Below are positions 17,946-26,811 of a stretch of 64,000 nucleotides of DNA, piece after piece. Location of the stretch: NCBI GenBank assembly GCA_963836905.1, contig CAWIKY010000003.1, positions 62,001-126,000 of the forward strand. The letters run 5' to 3'. The stretch's first letter is position 1, and every line of letters begins with the position of its first letter. Below the pieces are notes generated by a model. It was not told the DNA's origin and searched no databases. It was given only the letters and a program-made list of their open reading frames with translations. The DNA comes from CAWIKY01 sp963836905 (GTDB lineage: Bacteria; Pseudomonadota; Alphaproteobacteria; Caulobacterales; Hyphomonadaceae). The position numbers were made by a program, and so were the translations under genes.

Positions 17946-19157
17946 ATGAAGTTCTCAATCGGACCTGGCGCACTTGTAGCAGCGGCCTTCATCGGCCCCG
18001 GGACGGTGACCGCCTGCACACTTGCCGGAGCAAACTTCGGCTACGCATTGGTCTGGGCACTCGTTTTCGCAACTCTCGCCACCATTATTCTGCAGGACAT
18101 GGCCGCCCGATTGGGAGCCGGTGCACAGCTTGGCCTTGGCGAAGCCCTCCTGCGGCAGACGTCGTCCGGCCCCCTCCGGATCGCGCTGGCCGGACTGGTG
18201 CTGGCAGCCATTGTTGTCGGAACGGCCGCCTACGAGGCCGGTAATCTCAGCGGAGGCGCGCTGGGCGCCGAAGCCATCCTCGGCGACGGGGCACCGGACC
18301 TTCGCCTGATCGTGCTTATTCTGGCTATGCTGGCAGGATTCGCCCTCTGGACCGGACGATATGCCGTGCTGGAGAAGCTGCTGATCGGTCTGGTCCTTAT
18401 CATGAGCCTTGCCTTCATTGCAGCAGCGTTCAGCGTCCAAATTGATCCCGCCGCCTTGCTGTCAGGATTACGCCCGCAAACGCCGGAAGGCTCGACGCTT
18501 ACGGCCATCGCTCTCATCGGCACTACGGTCGTTCCTTATAATCTGTTCCTCCATGCCGCCGCATCCCGCAAACGCTGGACTGCGTCGGACAGCACGGGCG
18601 AAGCGCGTCGCGACTCGGTTGTGTCCGTCGGATTGGGCGGCCTGGTCTCGATACTGATACTTGCGACGGCTGCATCCGCCATATTCGGAAGCGGGCTGGC
18701 CGTTTCGAGCGCGGTCGACATGGCGCGCGGGATCGAACCGGTGTTCGGCTCTTTCGCCAAATACATGATCGGTGCGGGCTTGCTCGCTGCGGGTCTGACG
18801 TCTGCAATCACGGCGCCCATGGCGACGGGGTATGTCGTTTCGGAACTCTTTCCGTCGAGTGATGAGCAACGGTCCCGGCGGGTGTTCAGATCGGCGGCAC
18901 TTGGCGTTCTGCTCATCGGAACCGTGGTAGCGTGTCTGAACCTGAGGCCGGTCTCGCTTATCCTGATCGCGCAAGCGGCAAACGGTTTGCTTTTGCCGAT
19001 CATTGCAGCGTTCCTGATCGTGGTTATGAACCGGAAGAGCCTCCTCGGTCCCCACACAAACGGTTGGGCCTCGAACATGGCCGGTGGGGTAGTTGTGCTC
19101 TTCACTGTCGGTCTCGGCTTGAGGGGCATTCTCCGTGCGTTCGGGGTCTGGCCATGA
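17946..19157 (+). CDS. Nramp-fold transporter lacking the canonical metal motifs
   Basis: A membrane protein of 403 residues with about 11 hydrophobic helices and clear Nramp similarity. The substrate-binding motifs are altered: the helix-1 DPGN is GPGT (AFIGPGTVTACTLAG) and the helix-6 MPH is VPY (TTVVPYNLFLH). Canonical Nramp proteins use that Asp, Asn and Met to bind Mn2+ or Fe2+, so this copy probably carries something else. It overlaps pxpA as ATGA, which points to a link with 5-oxoproline. ATG 17946 follows a GTCAGGG site; a TTG at 17928 is also open. Confidence 0.75.
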   Translation: MKFSIGPGALVAAAFIGPGTVTACTLAGANFGYALVWALVFATLATIILQDMAARLGAGAQLGLGEALLRQTSSGPLRIALAGLVLAAIVVGTAAYEAGNLSGGALGAEAILGDGAPDLRLIVLILAMLAGFALWTGRYAVLEKLLIGLVLIMSLAFIAAAFSVQIDPAALLSGLRPQTPEGSTLTAIALIGTTVVPYNLFLHAAASRKRWTASDSTGEARRDSVVSVGLGGLVSILILATAASAIFGSGLAVSSAVDMARGIEPVFGSFAKYMIGAGLLAAGLTSAITAPMATGYVVSELFPSSDEQRSRRVFRSAALGVLLIGTVVACLNLRPVSLILIAQAANGLLLPIIAAFLIVVMNRKSLLGPHTNGWASNMAGGVVVLFTVGLGLRGILRAFGVWP

Positions 19158-19903
19158 CCCCGCTTCGAAAGATTGACCTTAATGCCGATCTTGGTGAGGG
19201 CTGCGGCGATGATGACGCGCTGATGGCCATCGTATCCAGCGTGAATATTGCCTGCGGCGGCCATGCCGGAAACGCCAGCACAATGGACGACGCCATCCGA
19301 AAGGCAAAGGATCGGGGGCTTGCAATCGGTGCGCACCCGGCCTTTCCGGACAAGACCGGGTTCGGCCGGCAGGTAATGGATATCCCGTCTGACCAGCTCG
19401 AACGGTCTCTAAGAGAGCAGGTCGAGACCTTCATGGAACTGACCGTTCGGCGGGGCGCACGAACCCGCCACGTCAAGCCACATGGAGCGCTCTACAATCT
19501 GGCAAACGCGGACCGGTCCATGGCAGACCTCGTTTGCCGTATCCTGCCCAAGAACGAAGCGATCCGCCTGGTGGGCCTGCCGGGAAGCCGGCTGGAGCGC
19601 GCCTCTGCGACGGCTGGCATCGGATATATCAGCGAAGGGTTCGCCGACCGCGCCTATCTTGAGACCGGCGCCCTTGCTGACCGTGGCAGGGCGGGAGCCA
19701 TCATCGAGCATGACAGTTTGCGGGCTGAACAGGCCATCGCCCTCGCCTCAGGCGGGCAAATCAAGTCGCTGAACGGCGGATCGCTGCGTCTCGAAGTTCG
19801 CACAATTTGCCTGCATGGAGACACAGAAGGTGCAGCAGTGAGCGCCCGGACCATACGTGCGGAGTTGGAGCGACGCGGTTTTCAGATCGAGCCGCCCCGA
19901 TGA
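19154..19903 (+). CDS. pxpA: 5-oxoprolinase subunit PxpA (LamB/YcsF)
   Basis: LamB/YcsF family subunit of the prokaryotic ATP-dependent 5-oxoprolinase, which opens pyroglutamate to glutamate. The start KIDLNADLGEGCGDDDALM, the SVNIACGGHAGN block and VKPHGALYN are all family signatures. The length, 249 residues, is normal. Its ATG overlaps the transporter stop, and its stop overlaps the original pxpB ATG. PxpA works with PxpB and PxpC, both present downstream. Confidence 0.92.
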   Translation: MTPLRKIDLNADLGEGCGDDDALMAIVSSVNIACGGHAGNASTMDDAIRKAKDRGLAIGAHPAFPDKTGFGRQVMDIPSDQLERSLREQVETFMELTVRRGARTRHVKPHGALYNLANADRSMADLVCRILPKNEAIRLVGLPGSRLERASATAGIGYISEGFADRAYLETGALADRGRAGAIIEHDSLRAEQAIALASGGQIKSLNGGSLRLEVRTICLHGDTEGAAVSARTIRAELERRGFQIEPPR

Positions 19904-19944
19904 CCGCCCCGTCGCTTCACCGGCTTTCGTAGAACCAGTTCACG

Positions 19945-20556
19945 GTGCTGAACATCGAACCCGGCAAGGTTACGACCATCGTCCAGCATTTGCGGGCGCA
20001 GTCATTCTGGACCGAGATCATCCCGGGACTGGACAGCGTAGCGGCGAGCTTTCACCCGCTTCGCCAATCTGAACATGATGCGGCCCGCCTGATGTCGCAA
20101 GCAATCGACTGCATTACAGGACCCGTTCCTACGGCTAAGCAAACCGGCCGGTACGTGGAACCGGTTGAGATATCGGTTGCTTACGGCGGGGCGGCAGGAC
20201 CTGATTTCGAGTATGTCTGTCAGCGGGTAGGAAAGTCGCCGGGGCACTTCATCGCCGACCATTGTGCAGCGCCGTGTTCGGTAGCGATGATGGGGTTCAC
20301 GCCGGGCTTTGCCTACATCTCCATGCCCGAGGTGGGGAGCGGACTACAGCGCCTCTCAACGCCCCGAAAACGCGTTGCTGCAGGGTCAATTGGCCTTATC
20401 GACGGGTATTGCGGGCTCTATGCGCTGGAGGGGCCGGGCGGGTGGCCGATCATCGGGCGAACAACCAGCCAATTGTTCGATGCCGAAGCGAGCGAGCCTT
20501 TCAGGCTGGCTATGGGGATGCGGGTGAAATTCACCGCCATCGACACGTGCCAATAG
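19945..20556 (+). CDS. pxpB: 5-oxoprolinase subunit PxpB, early amber codon
   Basis: The PxpB (YbgJ/KipI-like) core is intact: ISVAYGGAAGPDFEYV, MMGFTPGFAYISMPE, TPRKRVAAGSIGL and a C-terminal PGGWPIIGRT. The natural start should be ATG at 19900, which overlaps the pxpA stop (ATGA). That frame runs ten codons and meets TAG at 19930-19932, then continues smoothly into the conserved part. I therefore list the open part from GTG 19945, which has no ribosome-binding site. Either the TAG is a recent nonsense mutation or error, or restart occurs at the GTG. The missing piece is only the first beta strand. Confidence 0.75.
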   Translation: MLNIEPGKVTTIVQHLRAQSFWTEIIPGLDSVAASFHPLRQSEHDAARLMSQAIDCITGPVPTAKQTGRYVEPVEISVAYGGAAGPDFEYVCQRVGKSPGHFIADHCAAPCSVAMMGFTPGFAYISMPEVGSGLQRLSTPRKRVAAGSIGLIDGYCGLYALEGPGGWPIIGRTTSQLFDAEASEPFRLAMGMRVKFTAIDTCQ

Positions 20557-21488
20557 CGCTCGAAGTTCTCGATGCTGGCATTCAGACGACGCTGCAGGGT
20601 AAGCCACGTTCGGGTTATCGCGCGGCGGGCGTCCCTTCGGCTGGTGCGGCTGACAGGCTGTCTCTGGCTCTCGCCAACCGATTGGTAGGAAATGGCTTCG
20701 ATGAAACGGCGCTTGAGATTACCTATACCGGTTTTCGATGTTTTTTTGAACGGGAGACATCAATTGCCATAACCGGTGCCGGAACAAGAGTGGTTCTGGA
20801 CGGTGCAGATCGGGACCCACACAGAACGCTGCATGTCCGTGCGGGGCAAATTCTGGACCTGCAGCCAGACGGTCCGGGATGCCGGTGCTATCTGGCCATC
20901 GCCGGTGGATTTGAAGGCGCAGTATTTCTTGGTTCGCCCTCGACTTATCTGCCCGCGGGTTTCGGCGGCCTCGATGGCCGGGCGCTGAAGGCGGGAGACC
21001 TGCTTCGCTTTAAAAACAACAACGGATCAAAACTACCGGAAATGACAACCCCAAGGGACCTTCGCCCGGTACTATCCTACCTCTGGGTCCTGCACGCGCT
21101 TCGCGGCCCGGAATACAGTGATGCCAGTAGCGCCATATTTGCCTTCGAGCGTAAGGTCACGAGACGGACCAGCCGGATGGGCATACAACTTGGCGGAACG
21201 CAGATCTCTCTCAGCTTGCAGACGGACATGAAATCAGCCCCGGTTTTTCCGGGGACTGTGCAATGTCCACAGGACGGTATGCCGTTCATCCTTCTTGCGG
21301 ATGCACAGACGACAGGTGGATATCCAAGGGTCGCGCAGATCGCCCTGAGCGAACATCACCGCCTCGGCCAGTTAAAACCCGACGACAGGGTGATACTGCT
21401 CGAAACAAGCCCTGCGCGAGCGATGGAGCGGCTTGCACTCAAGCAAGCCGCGATACGCAAATGGATCCCGGACTTCAGCTTCGTCTAG
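20547..21488 (+). CDS. pxpC: 5-oxoprolinase subunit PxpC
   Basis: Biotin-dependent-carboxyltransferase-like family (KipA/YbgK), third subunit of 5-oxoprolinase. It shows LEVLDAGIQTTLQGKPRSGY, then GVPSAGAADRLSLALANRLVGN, AIAGGFEG and MGIQLGG. The GTG at 20547 overlaps the end of pxpB by 10 bases and gives 313 residues, the usual length. It ends the long + strand run, and its TAG overlaps the TAG of the TonB receptor gene on the other strand in a shared CTAG. Confidence 0.88.
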   Translation: MPIALEVLDAGIQTTLQGKPRSGYRAAGVPSAGAADRLSLALANRLVGNGFDETALEITYTGFRCFFERETSIAITGAGTRVVLDGADRDPHRTLHVRAGQILDLQPDGPGCRCYLAIAGGFEGAVFLGSPSTYLPAGFGGLDGRALKAGDLLRFKNNNGSKLPEMTTPRDLRPVLSYLWVLHALRGPEYSDASSAIFAFERKVTRRTSRMGIQLGGTQISLSLQTDMKSAPVFPGTVQCPQDGMPFILLADAQTTGGYPRVAQIALSEHHRLGQLKPDDRVILLETSPARAMERLALKQAAIRKWIPDFSFV

Positions 21489-23596
21489 AACGCGGCGCGA
21501 AGTCCAAAGCGTATGTTGCGCCCCGGAAGCGGGGTAACGTCCTTGAGAACGGAGGTCGCGACACGCGCTTCTTCGTCGGTGACGTTCCGCGCCTGCAGGA
21601 AAATGCTCGTGCCCTCTCTGGCGAAACCGAAACCGCCCAGATCGTAGGCGAGTTTCAGGTCAAGCAAGCCATACCCGTCAGTCGGGAATTGACCCGCGCC
21701 CGGTTCATCCTGCTCTGCCGCCAATGTCAGGTCTGCGCCAGCGCTTACCCGCCCCCATTTGGCGTCGATACCTGCATTCAGCGTAAGGGGCGGAATAAAC
21801 GGAAGATTGCCACCCCCATCGATCTCGGCATCGACGAATTCGATAGATCCGTCCATCGTCCAGTCGGCACCGATCCAGTTACCGGCGCGGGCTTCCAGAT
21901 AAATCTCTCCACCCGTGAACGTCACGTCGTTCTGAACAAAGGTGAAAACAGGCAGGTCATCTGCAACCGTTACCAGTGCGCCGTCTTCGAAGGTCTGGCC
22001 AGGCGTCAGATAGATGAAGTCGTAATACTCCGTCACGAAGAGGTTCACGCCGCCTGAAACCCTGTCGCCGTTCCAACGCGCAACGCCTTCAAGGTTCAAG
22101 CCGCGTTCGACATCGAGGTTTGCATTGCCAACCTCGAATTGCTGCGTCGCCAGATGAGGTCCGTCGGCATAAAGTTCGACATCGCTCGGCGCGCGTTCGC
22201 TATAGGCAAGCGAGGAGCCGAAAAACCATCCTGACTCAAGATGTTTGTGAATGCCAAGCGACGCGCTGACGAGATCGAATTTTTCGTTACCAAGACCGAC
22301 CTGATTGGACACCTCGACGGTTTCGATACGCGCACCGCCTTCAAGGCCTAGACCATTTTCATATTCGGTTGCGTGGTAAACAAAAAGCGCCCCCGAAGTT
22401 GTGTCGGTTGGCGTGACGAAGGCTTCCTCACCGACGGCGGAAAAGGACTTGTCCAGAAACTGGACGCCGACCGCGCCGCCGGAGCTTTCCGAGCCGTAGT
22501 CGAGCTCAATGCGACCTTCATAGCCGTCGGTATCGAACATGGTTCCCGCTTCGCCCGGGGCTTCGAATTCGGTATGCTCATAGTCGGAGACCGAAATGTG
22601 TGCATTCACGCGGTTGAAAATCGCTGTATCCAGATCAGCGCCGCCGCGTATCTCCACGCGGGTCTGATCGAGATCGATAAACGGGTTCTCTTCCTCTTCT
22701 TCGCCTTCGTCCTCGTCTTCCTCGCCATGAGCATGTCCGCTGCCGGGAAGGCCGTAGAGGGACGTCTGGTTGCGGACGGCTACGCCGATAAAACCGCGCG
22801 ATCCGACATAGCTCAGCCCGGCAGAATAAGTCTCTGTTTCGAGAAACGAGTTCGGTACCGTTCCGCGGGCTTCTTCTTCCTCGTCGTGATCGTGATCATG
22901 ATCTTCGTCTTCGTGCTCTTCATCCTCCTCGGACGCACGAAGCGCGGATGATTCGACAAAGCCGGGAACATCATAATCATCGAAATCACGACCTGAAACG
23001 CTCAGGGAAAGAACCAGAGGGCCGGTCACGAACGTGCCGCGAAGCGCACCCTCTGAGCCGTCGTTGACGCTGTTATATGCCGCGTAGGCATCCCCGGAAA
23101 ACGGCTGATCGGGAAGCTCTTCAGCAATCAGTCCGTCGATCACGTTGACAACACCGCCAATAGCCTGACCGCCGTAGACAAGGGCTGCGGGCCCGCGCAA
23201 GATCTCGATCTTATCCGCATCGATCCCGTCGCTCGTAACCTGATGATCGGGGGAGGCTGCGGAGACGTCGATGACACCAATGCCGTTGGTAAGTACCTGA
23301 ACGCGCTCTGCGCCAAGACCACGCAAGACCGGGCGACTGGCACCCTGACCAAAGAACGTGCTGGAAACGCCAGGCTTGCTGTCAAGCGTATCACCGAGTG
23401 ACCCGGTCAGATTGTCGAGAATCTGGCCCCGATCCAGAATGGTCGCGTTTCCAATAAGCTCGTCCGTGGTTCTGTCAGGTCCGGGCAAGGTGACGATGAC
23501 AGTCTGTTCGATAAGCGGCGCTTCCTCCTGAGCGTGCGCCAGACCAGCGCAGAGAACGATCGGCGACGCAGCGCACAACAGATACCTGGAAACCAT
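21485..23596 (-). CDS. TonB-dependent outer-membrane receptor, probably zinc (ZnuD-like)
   Basis: A 703-residue receptor with signal peptide (LLCAASPIVLCAGLAHA), a plug domain (LRGLGAERVQVLTNGIGV, ILRGPAALVYGG) and a beta-barrel ending in Phe. Two long Asp/Glu/His stretches lie in predicted extracellular loops: one encoded near 22860-22935 with repeated DHDHDHD, the other near 22685-22735 with HAHGEEDEDEGEEEEE. Such loops are typical of ZnuD-type zinc receptors. The ATG at 23596 has GAGG about 9 bases upstream. A Zur-like dyad lies 20 bases upstream. The metal is inferred. Confidence 0.8.
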   Translation of the reverse strand: MVSRYLLCAASPIVLCAGLAHAQEEAPLIEQTVIVTLPGPDRTTDELIGNATILDRGQILDNLTGSLGDTLDSKPGVSSTFFGQGASRPVLRGLGAERVQVLTNGIGVIDVSAASPDHQVTSDGIDADKIEILRGPAALVYGGQAIGGVVNVIDGLIAEELPDQPFSGDAYAAYNSVNDGSEGALRGTFVTGPLVLSLSVSGRDFDDYDVPGFVESSALRASEEDEEHEDEDHDHDHDEEEEARGTVPNSFLETETYSAGLSYVGSRGFIGVAVRNQTSLYGLPGSGHAHGEEDEDEGEEEEENPFIDLDQTRVEIRGGADLDTAIFNRVNAHISVSDYEHTEFEAPGEAGTMFDTDGYEGRIELDYGSESSGGAVGVQFLDKSFSAVGEEAFVTPTDTTSGALFVYHATEYENGLGLEGGARIETVEVSNQVGLGNEKFDLVSASLGIHKHLESGWFFGSSLAYSERAPSDVELYADGPHLATQQFEVGNANLDVERGLNLEGVARWNGDRVSGGVNLFVTEYYDFIYLTPGQTFEDGALVTVADDLPVFTFVQNDVTFTGGEIYLEARAGNWIGADWTMDGSIEFVDAEIDGGGNLPFIPPLTLNAGIDAKWGRVSAGADLTLAAEQDEPGAGQFPTDGYGLLDLKLAYDLGGFGFAREGTSIFLQARNVTDEEARVATSVLKDVTPLPGRNIRFGLRAAF

Positions 23597-23616
23597 GGAA
23601 ACGTACCTCAATTCTC

Positions 23617-23634
23617 GTAACGATGTAACATAAC
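23617..23634. promoter_or_regulatory. Zur-box-like imperfect dyad
   Basis: The 18-base GTAACGATGTAACATAAC reads on the minus strand as GTTATGTTA followed by a degenerate second half. The first half matches the alphaproteobacterial Zur half-site as I recall it (GTTATGTTATAACATAAC type). The position, just in front of a receptor with metal-binding loops, supports a zinc-repressed promoter. Confidence 0.4.
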
Positions 23635-23765
23635 GGCTTATGTCATCGGGACGAAAACCGGTCAACACCGTGATTGGCGATTTGTCCGGTTGCCCATTTG
23701 ACGCATGACGGCACCGCGCCGGAACGATAGAATAATGGCTCGTCGAAACAGGAAAGCAGGCCAGT

Positions 23766-25754
23766 ATGGGCCCGGAGATCGGTCAGTTTGCACTCGTATT
23801 GGCGCTTGTCGCGAGCATGGTGCAGGCGTTCAGTGGATATGTCGGTGCCTCACGCGGTGACCGACGGATCATGGCCGTCGCCGACCGCAGCGCGCTCGCT
23901 CATGCGGGCCTGATCCTCCTGGCGTTTGGCTTACTCACGATCGCCTTCGCACAGTCGGATTTCACCGTTGCTCTGGTTGCTGACAATTCAAACACCGCCA
24001 AGCCGATGATCTACAAACTCAGCGGTGTCTGGGGAAATCATGAGGGCTCGATGCTGCTCTGGATCCTTATCCTGGCCATCTTCGGCGGTGCAATTGCTGT
24101 TCTTGGTGGCTCGCTTCCGGTAGCTCTGCGAGCGAGAGCTATCGCAACACAAGGCTTGCTGGGTTTCGGGTTTCTCGCTTTTCTAGTGTTCACATCCAAC
24201 CCGTTCACCAGGCTGGCGACACCGCCGGCTAATGGTTCGGGCCTTAACCCGCTCCTGCAGGATCCGGGGCTCGCGCTACATCCCCCGTTTCTCTATCTCG
24301 GTTATGTTGGCTTCTCGATCGCGTTCTCTTTTGCGGTCGCGGCACTTATCGAGGGACGGGTCGATGCAATGTGGGCCAAATGGGTTCGCCCCTGGGTTCT
24401 GGCGGCATGGAGCTTTCTCACGATCGGGATAACGATCGGTAGTATCTGGGCCTATTATGAACTCGGCTGGGGCGGTTGGTGGTTCTGGGACCCCGTTGAG
24501 AATGTCTCCTTCATGCCCTGGCTTGCGGGCACGGCCCTGCTGCATTCGACGCTCGTCGTCCAGACACGCGCGACCCTCATGAACTGGACCCTGTTGCTTG
24601 CGATCGCAACATTCTCGCTCAGTCTGATCGGGACCTTCGTCGTCAGATCCGGTGTTCTCACAAGCGTTCACGCATTCGCTGTCGACCCAGATCGCGGCGT
24701 CTTCCTTCTCGCACTCCTAATAGCCTTCACAGGAGGGGCATTGGCGCTCTACGCTTTACGGGCGGGGAAAATTGCCAATGGCGTGGCCTTCGGTGCGATC
24801 AGTCGCGAAGGCGGACTGGTGCTGAACAACCTCTTGCTGGCAAGCGCGACTTCAACCGTTTTTCTCGGCACCTTCTATCCTCTGCTCATGGACGCGATGA
24901 CGGGCGAGAAGCTCACGGTCGGCCCGCCCTATTTTGACAAGACATTTGCGCCCATCATGAGCCTTCTCATTCTGTTCATGGCCGTCGGACCTCTCCTGAA
25001 ATGGCGCGCGGACTCGCTTGCACGCATTGCAAAGAGCATCGGGCTGATAGCCGGTATCGCCCTGATCGCAGGGATCGCCGTGCTGGTCCTCGGCAGAAGT
25101 TTCGGCGGCGCGCTGGGCTTTTCACTGGCGGCATGGCTTACCGTCGGGACGGTGCTGGGCTATCGACGCAAGGCATTGCTGGCGTCCGGGTCGAGACAGA
25201 GGACATTATCAGGCTTGGTCCGTCTGCCCGGCGCAACGCATGGCTTTCTGCTGGCCCATCTGGGCATTGCCATTACCACGGCCGGGATAACCGCAATGGC
25301 TGTCTGGTCCGATGAAACGGCAGCACGGATGAACATCGGCGATACGGTTTCGATCTCCGGTTACGAACTGAGACTGGAAAGCCTGGAGCCGCTACAGGGG
25401 GCCAACTTTAACGCCGAAGCCGCAACGCTATCGATGACGTCTTCAGGCGGCGGCGCGCGCCAAACGCTAACCACGCAGCGCCGGTTCTATCCGGTCGAAA
25501 ACAGCGCCACGACGGAAGCGGCCCTGAACGTTACCCCGATGCGGATCCTCTATGCATCTCTAGGCGAAGGAACGGCTGAAGACGGTTGGGTGATACGCGT
25601 CTGGTATCATCCGATGGTCACGTGGATATGGTTTGGAGCCCTGATGATGGGACTTGCCGGGTTCGCATCGCTATCGGACCGTCGCCTTGCAATAGGCATT
25701 CTGCGTCAACGAACCCGGCGTTCCGGTACATTCGAGGCAGAAGCCGTCGGCTGA
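23766..25754 (+). CDS. ccmF: Cytochrome c haem lyase subunit CcmF
   Basis: Polytopic inner-membrane subunit of the system I cytochrome c maturation complex that passes haem to apocytochrome c. It has about 14 hydrophobic helices, the conserved GVWGNHEGSMLLW segment, and the tryptophan-rich WWD periplasmic motif GWGGWWFWDPVENVSFMPWL (about residues 237-256). The length, 662 residues, is normal. ccmE, which often precedes it, is not in the window. Its stop overlaps the ccmG start as TGATG. Confidence 0.95.
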   Translation: MGPEIGQFALVLALVASMVQAFSGYVGASRGDRRIMAVADRSALAHAGLILLAFGLLTIAFAQSDFTVALVADNSNTAKPMIYKLSGVWGNHEGSMLLWILILAIFGGAIAVLGGSLPVALRARAIATQGLLGFGFLAFLVFTSNPFTRLATPPANGSGLNPLLQDPGLALHPPFLYLGYVGFSIAFSFAVAALIEGRVDAMWAKWVRPWVLAAWSFLTIGITIGSIWAYYELGWGGWWFWDPVENVSFMPWLAGTALLHSTLVVQTRATLMNWTLLLAIATFSLSLIGTFVVRSGVLTSVHAFAVDPDRGVFLLALLIAFTGGALALYALRAGKIANGVAFGAISREGGLVLNNLLLASATSTVFLGTFYPLLMDAMTGEKLTVGPPYFDKTFAPIMSLLILFMAVGPLLKWRADSLARIAKSIGLIAGIALIAGIAVLVLGRSFGGALGFSLAAWLTVGTVLGYRRKALLASGSRQRTLSGLVRLPGATHGFLLAHLGIAITTAGITAMAVWSDETAARMNIGDTVSISGYELRLESLEPLQGANFNAEAATLSMTSSGGGARQTLTTQRRFYPVENSATTEAALNVTPMRILYASLGEGTAEDGWVIRVWYHPMVTWIWFGALMMGLAGFASLSDRRLAIGILRQRTRRSGTFEAEAVG

Positions 25755-26305
25755 TGCGCAAGCGCACCCTCCTTTTGGCTCTTGTGCCCCTGGTCGGCTT
25801 TCTGGCGGTTTCCGTCATTCTTGCGGTCGGGCTGACGCGTGACCCAGCACGGCTGCCCTCCGCCATGATTGACCGCCCCTTGGCAGACTTCCGGCTTCCA
25901 GAACTTCACGATGAGACCGCGTTCGTCACCCGTGAAGATCTGACCGGAACAGTCGCGTTACTCAATGTCTTCGGTTCATGGTGCGTGGCGTGTGTGACTG
26001 AACATCCGTTTCTGATGTCGATAAGCGACGACGACCGGTTCGAGCTTATCGGTGTAAACTGGCGCGATACAGATCCCGAATCAAAACGCTGGCTGGCCAG
26101 ATACGGCGACCCGTATGACCGGATCGCGGTCGATCACGATAGTGAACTGGCAATCGAACTCGGAGTCACCGGTGCACCGGAAACCTATATTGTCGGACCC
26201 GACGGCGCGATCCGCTACAAACACACCGGCCCGCTCGATCAGACGATCTGGGACAAACAGATTTCACCTGTTATCGACCGACTGATTGAGGAAGCAGAGA
26301 AATGA
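25754..26305 (+). CDS. ccmG: Thiol:disulfide interchange protein CcmG/DsbE
   Basis: Membrane-anchored periplasmic thioredoxin that keeps the CXXCH cysteines of apocytochrome c reduced. A single N-terminal anchor (LLALVPLVGFLAVSVILAVG) is followed by a thioredoxin fold with the active site SWCVACVTEH (CVAC, about residues 77-80) and the cis-Pro loop GVTGAPETYIV. The ATG overlaps the ccmF stop and the end overlaps ccmH as ATGA. The length is 183 residues. Confidence 0.93.
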   Translation: MRKRTLLLALVPLVGFLAVSVILAVGLTRDPARLPSAMIDRPLADFRLPELHDETAFVTREDLTGTVALLNVFGSWCVACVTEHPFLMSISDDDRFELIGVNWRDTDPESKRWLARYGDPYDRIAVDHDSELAIELGVTGAPETYIVGPDGAIRYKHTGPLDQTIWDKQISPVIDRLIEEAEK

Positions 26306-26811
26306 TGCGCGCCGTATCCCTCTTTGTCAGCCTGTGCGCTGCGTTCGTCTTGCTGGGGCTGTTCGCCCTTTCCACAACGGCCCAAGAACCCATAGGGACA
26401 GACCTCTCCGAAGCGCGGATCGAAGCGCGGACCGCGGCCATCGCCAAGACGCTTCGCTGTGTCGTCTGCCAGAACCAGTCCATTCACGATTCCAGCGCCC
26501 CTCTTGCTGCCGACATGACACGCCTCGTGCGCGAACGCGTCCGTGCGGGAGACACTGACGCTGAGGCCCGTGCCTATCTTCAGGCGCGATACGGTGATTT
26601 CGTTCTGATGGAACCACCGTTCCAGCTGAACACCTTGTTCTTGTGGCTTGGTCCGCTCGTCATACTCATGCTTGCAACCGGATGGTACCTGTTGCGAACC
26701 CGGCGTGCCTCGGGGGTTCCGGCAGACCAGATAGACAGACGATTGACTGTGGAAGAAGCGACCCGCATCGCTCTGGCGCTTCGGCAGAACAATCCGGGCG
26801 GTGAGCAATGA
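26302..26811 (+). CDS. ccmH: Cytochrome c maturation protein CcmH/CycL
   Basis: Periplasmic thiol oxidoreductase of the haem ligation complex. The signature LRCVVCQNQSI (LRCxxCQ) lies about residues 51-61, after a signal or anchor segment. A second hydrophobic helix (LFLWLGPLVILMLATGWYLL) follows near residue 115. The product is 169 residues long. It acts with CcmG to handle the apocytochrome disulfide and overlaps both neighbours by ATGA. Confidence 0.93.
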   Translation: MMRAVSLFVSLCAAFVLLGLFALSTTAQEPIGTDLSEARIEARTAAIAKTLRCVVCQNQSIHDSSAPLAADMTRLVRERVRAGDTDAEARAYLQARYGDFVLMEPPFQLNTLFLWLGPLVILMLATGWYLLRTRRASGVPADQIDRRLTVEEATRIALALRQNNPGGEQ

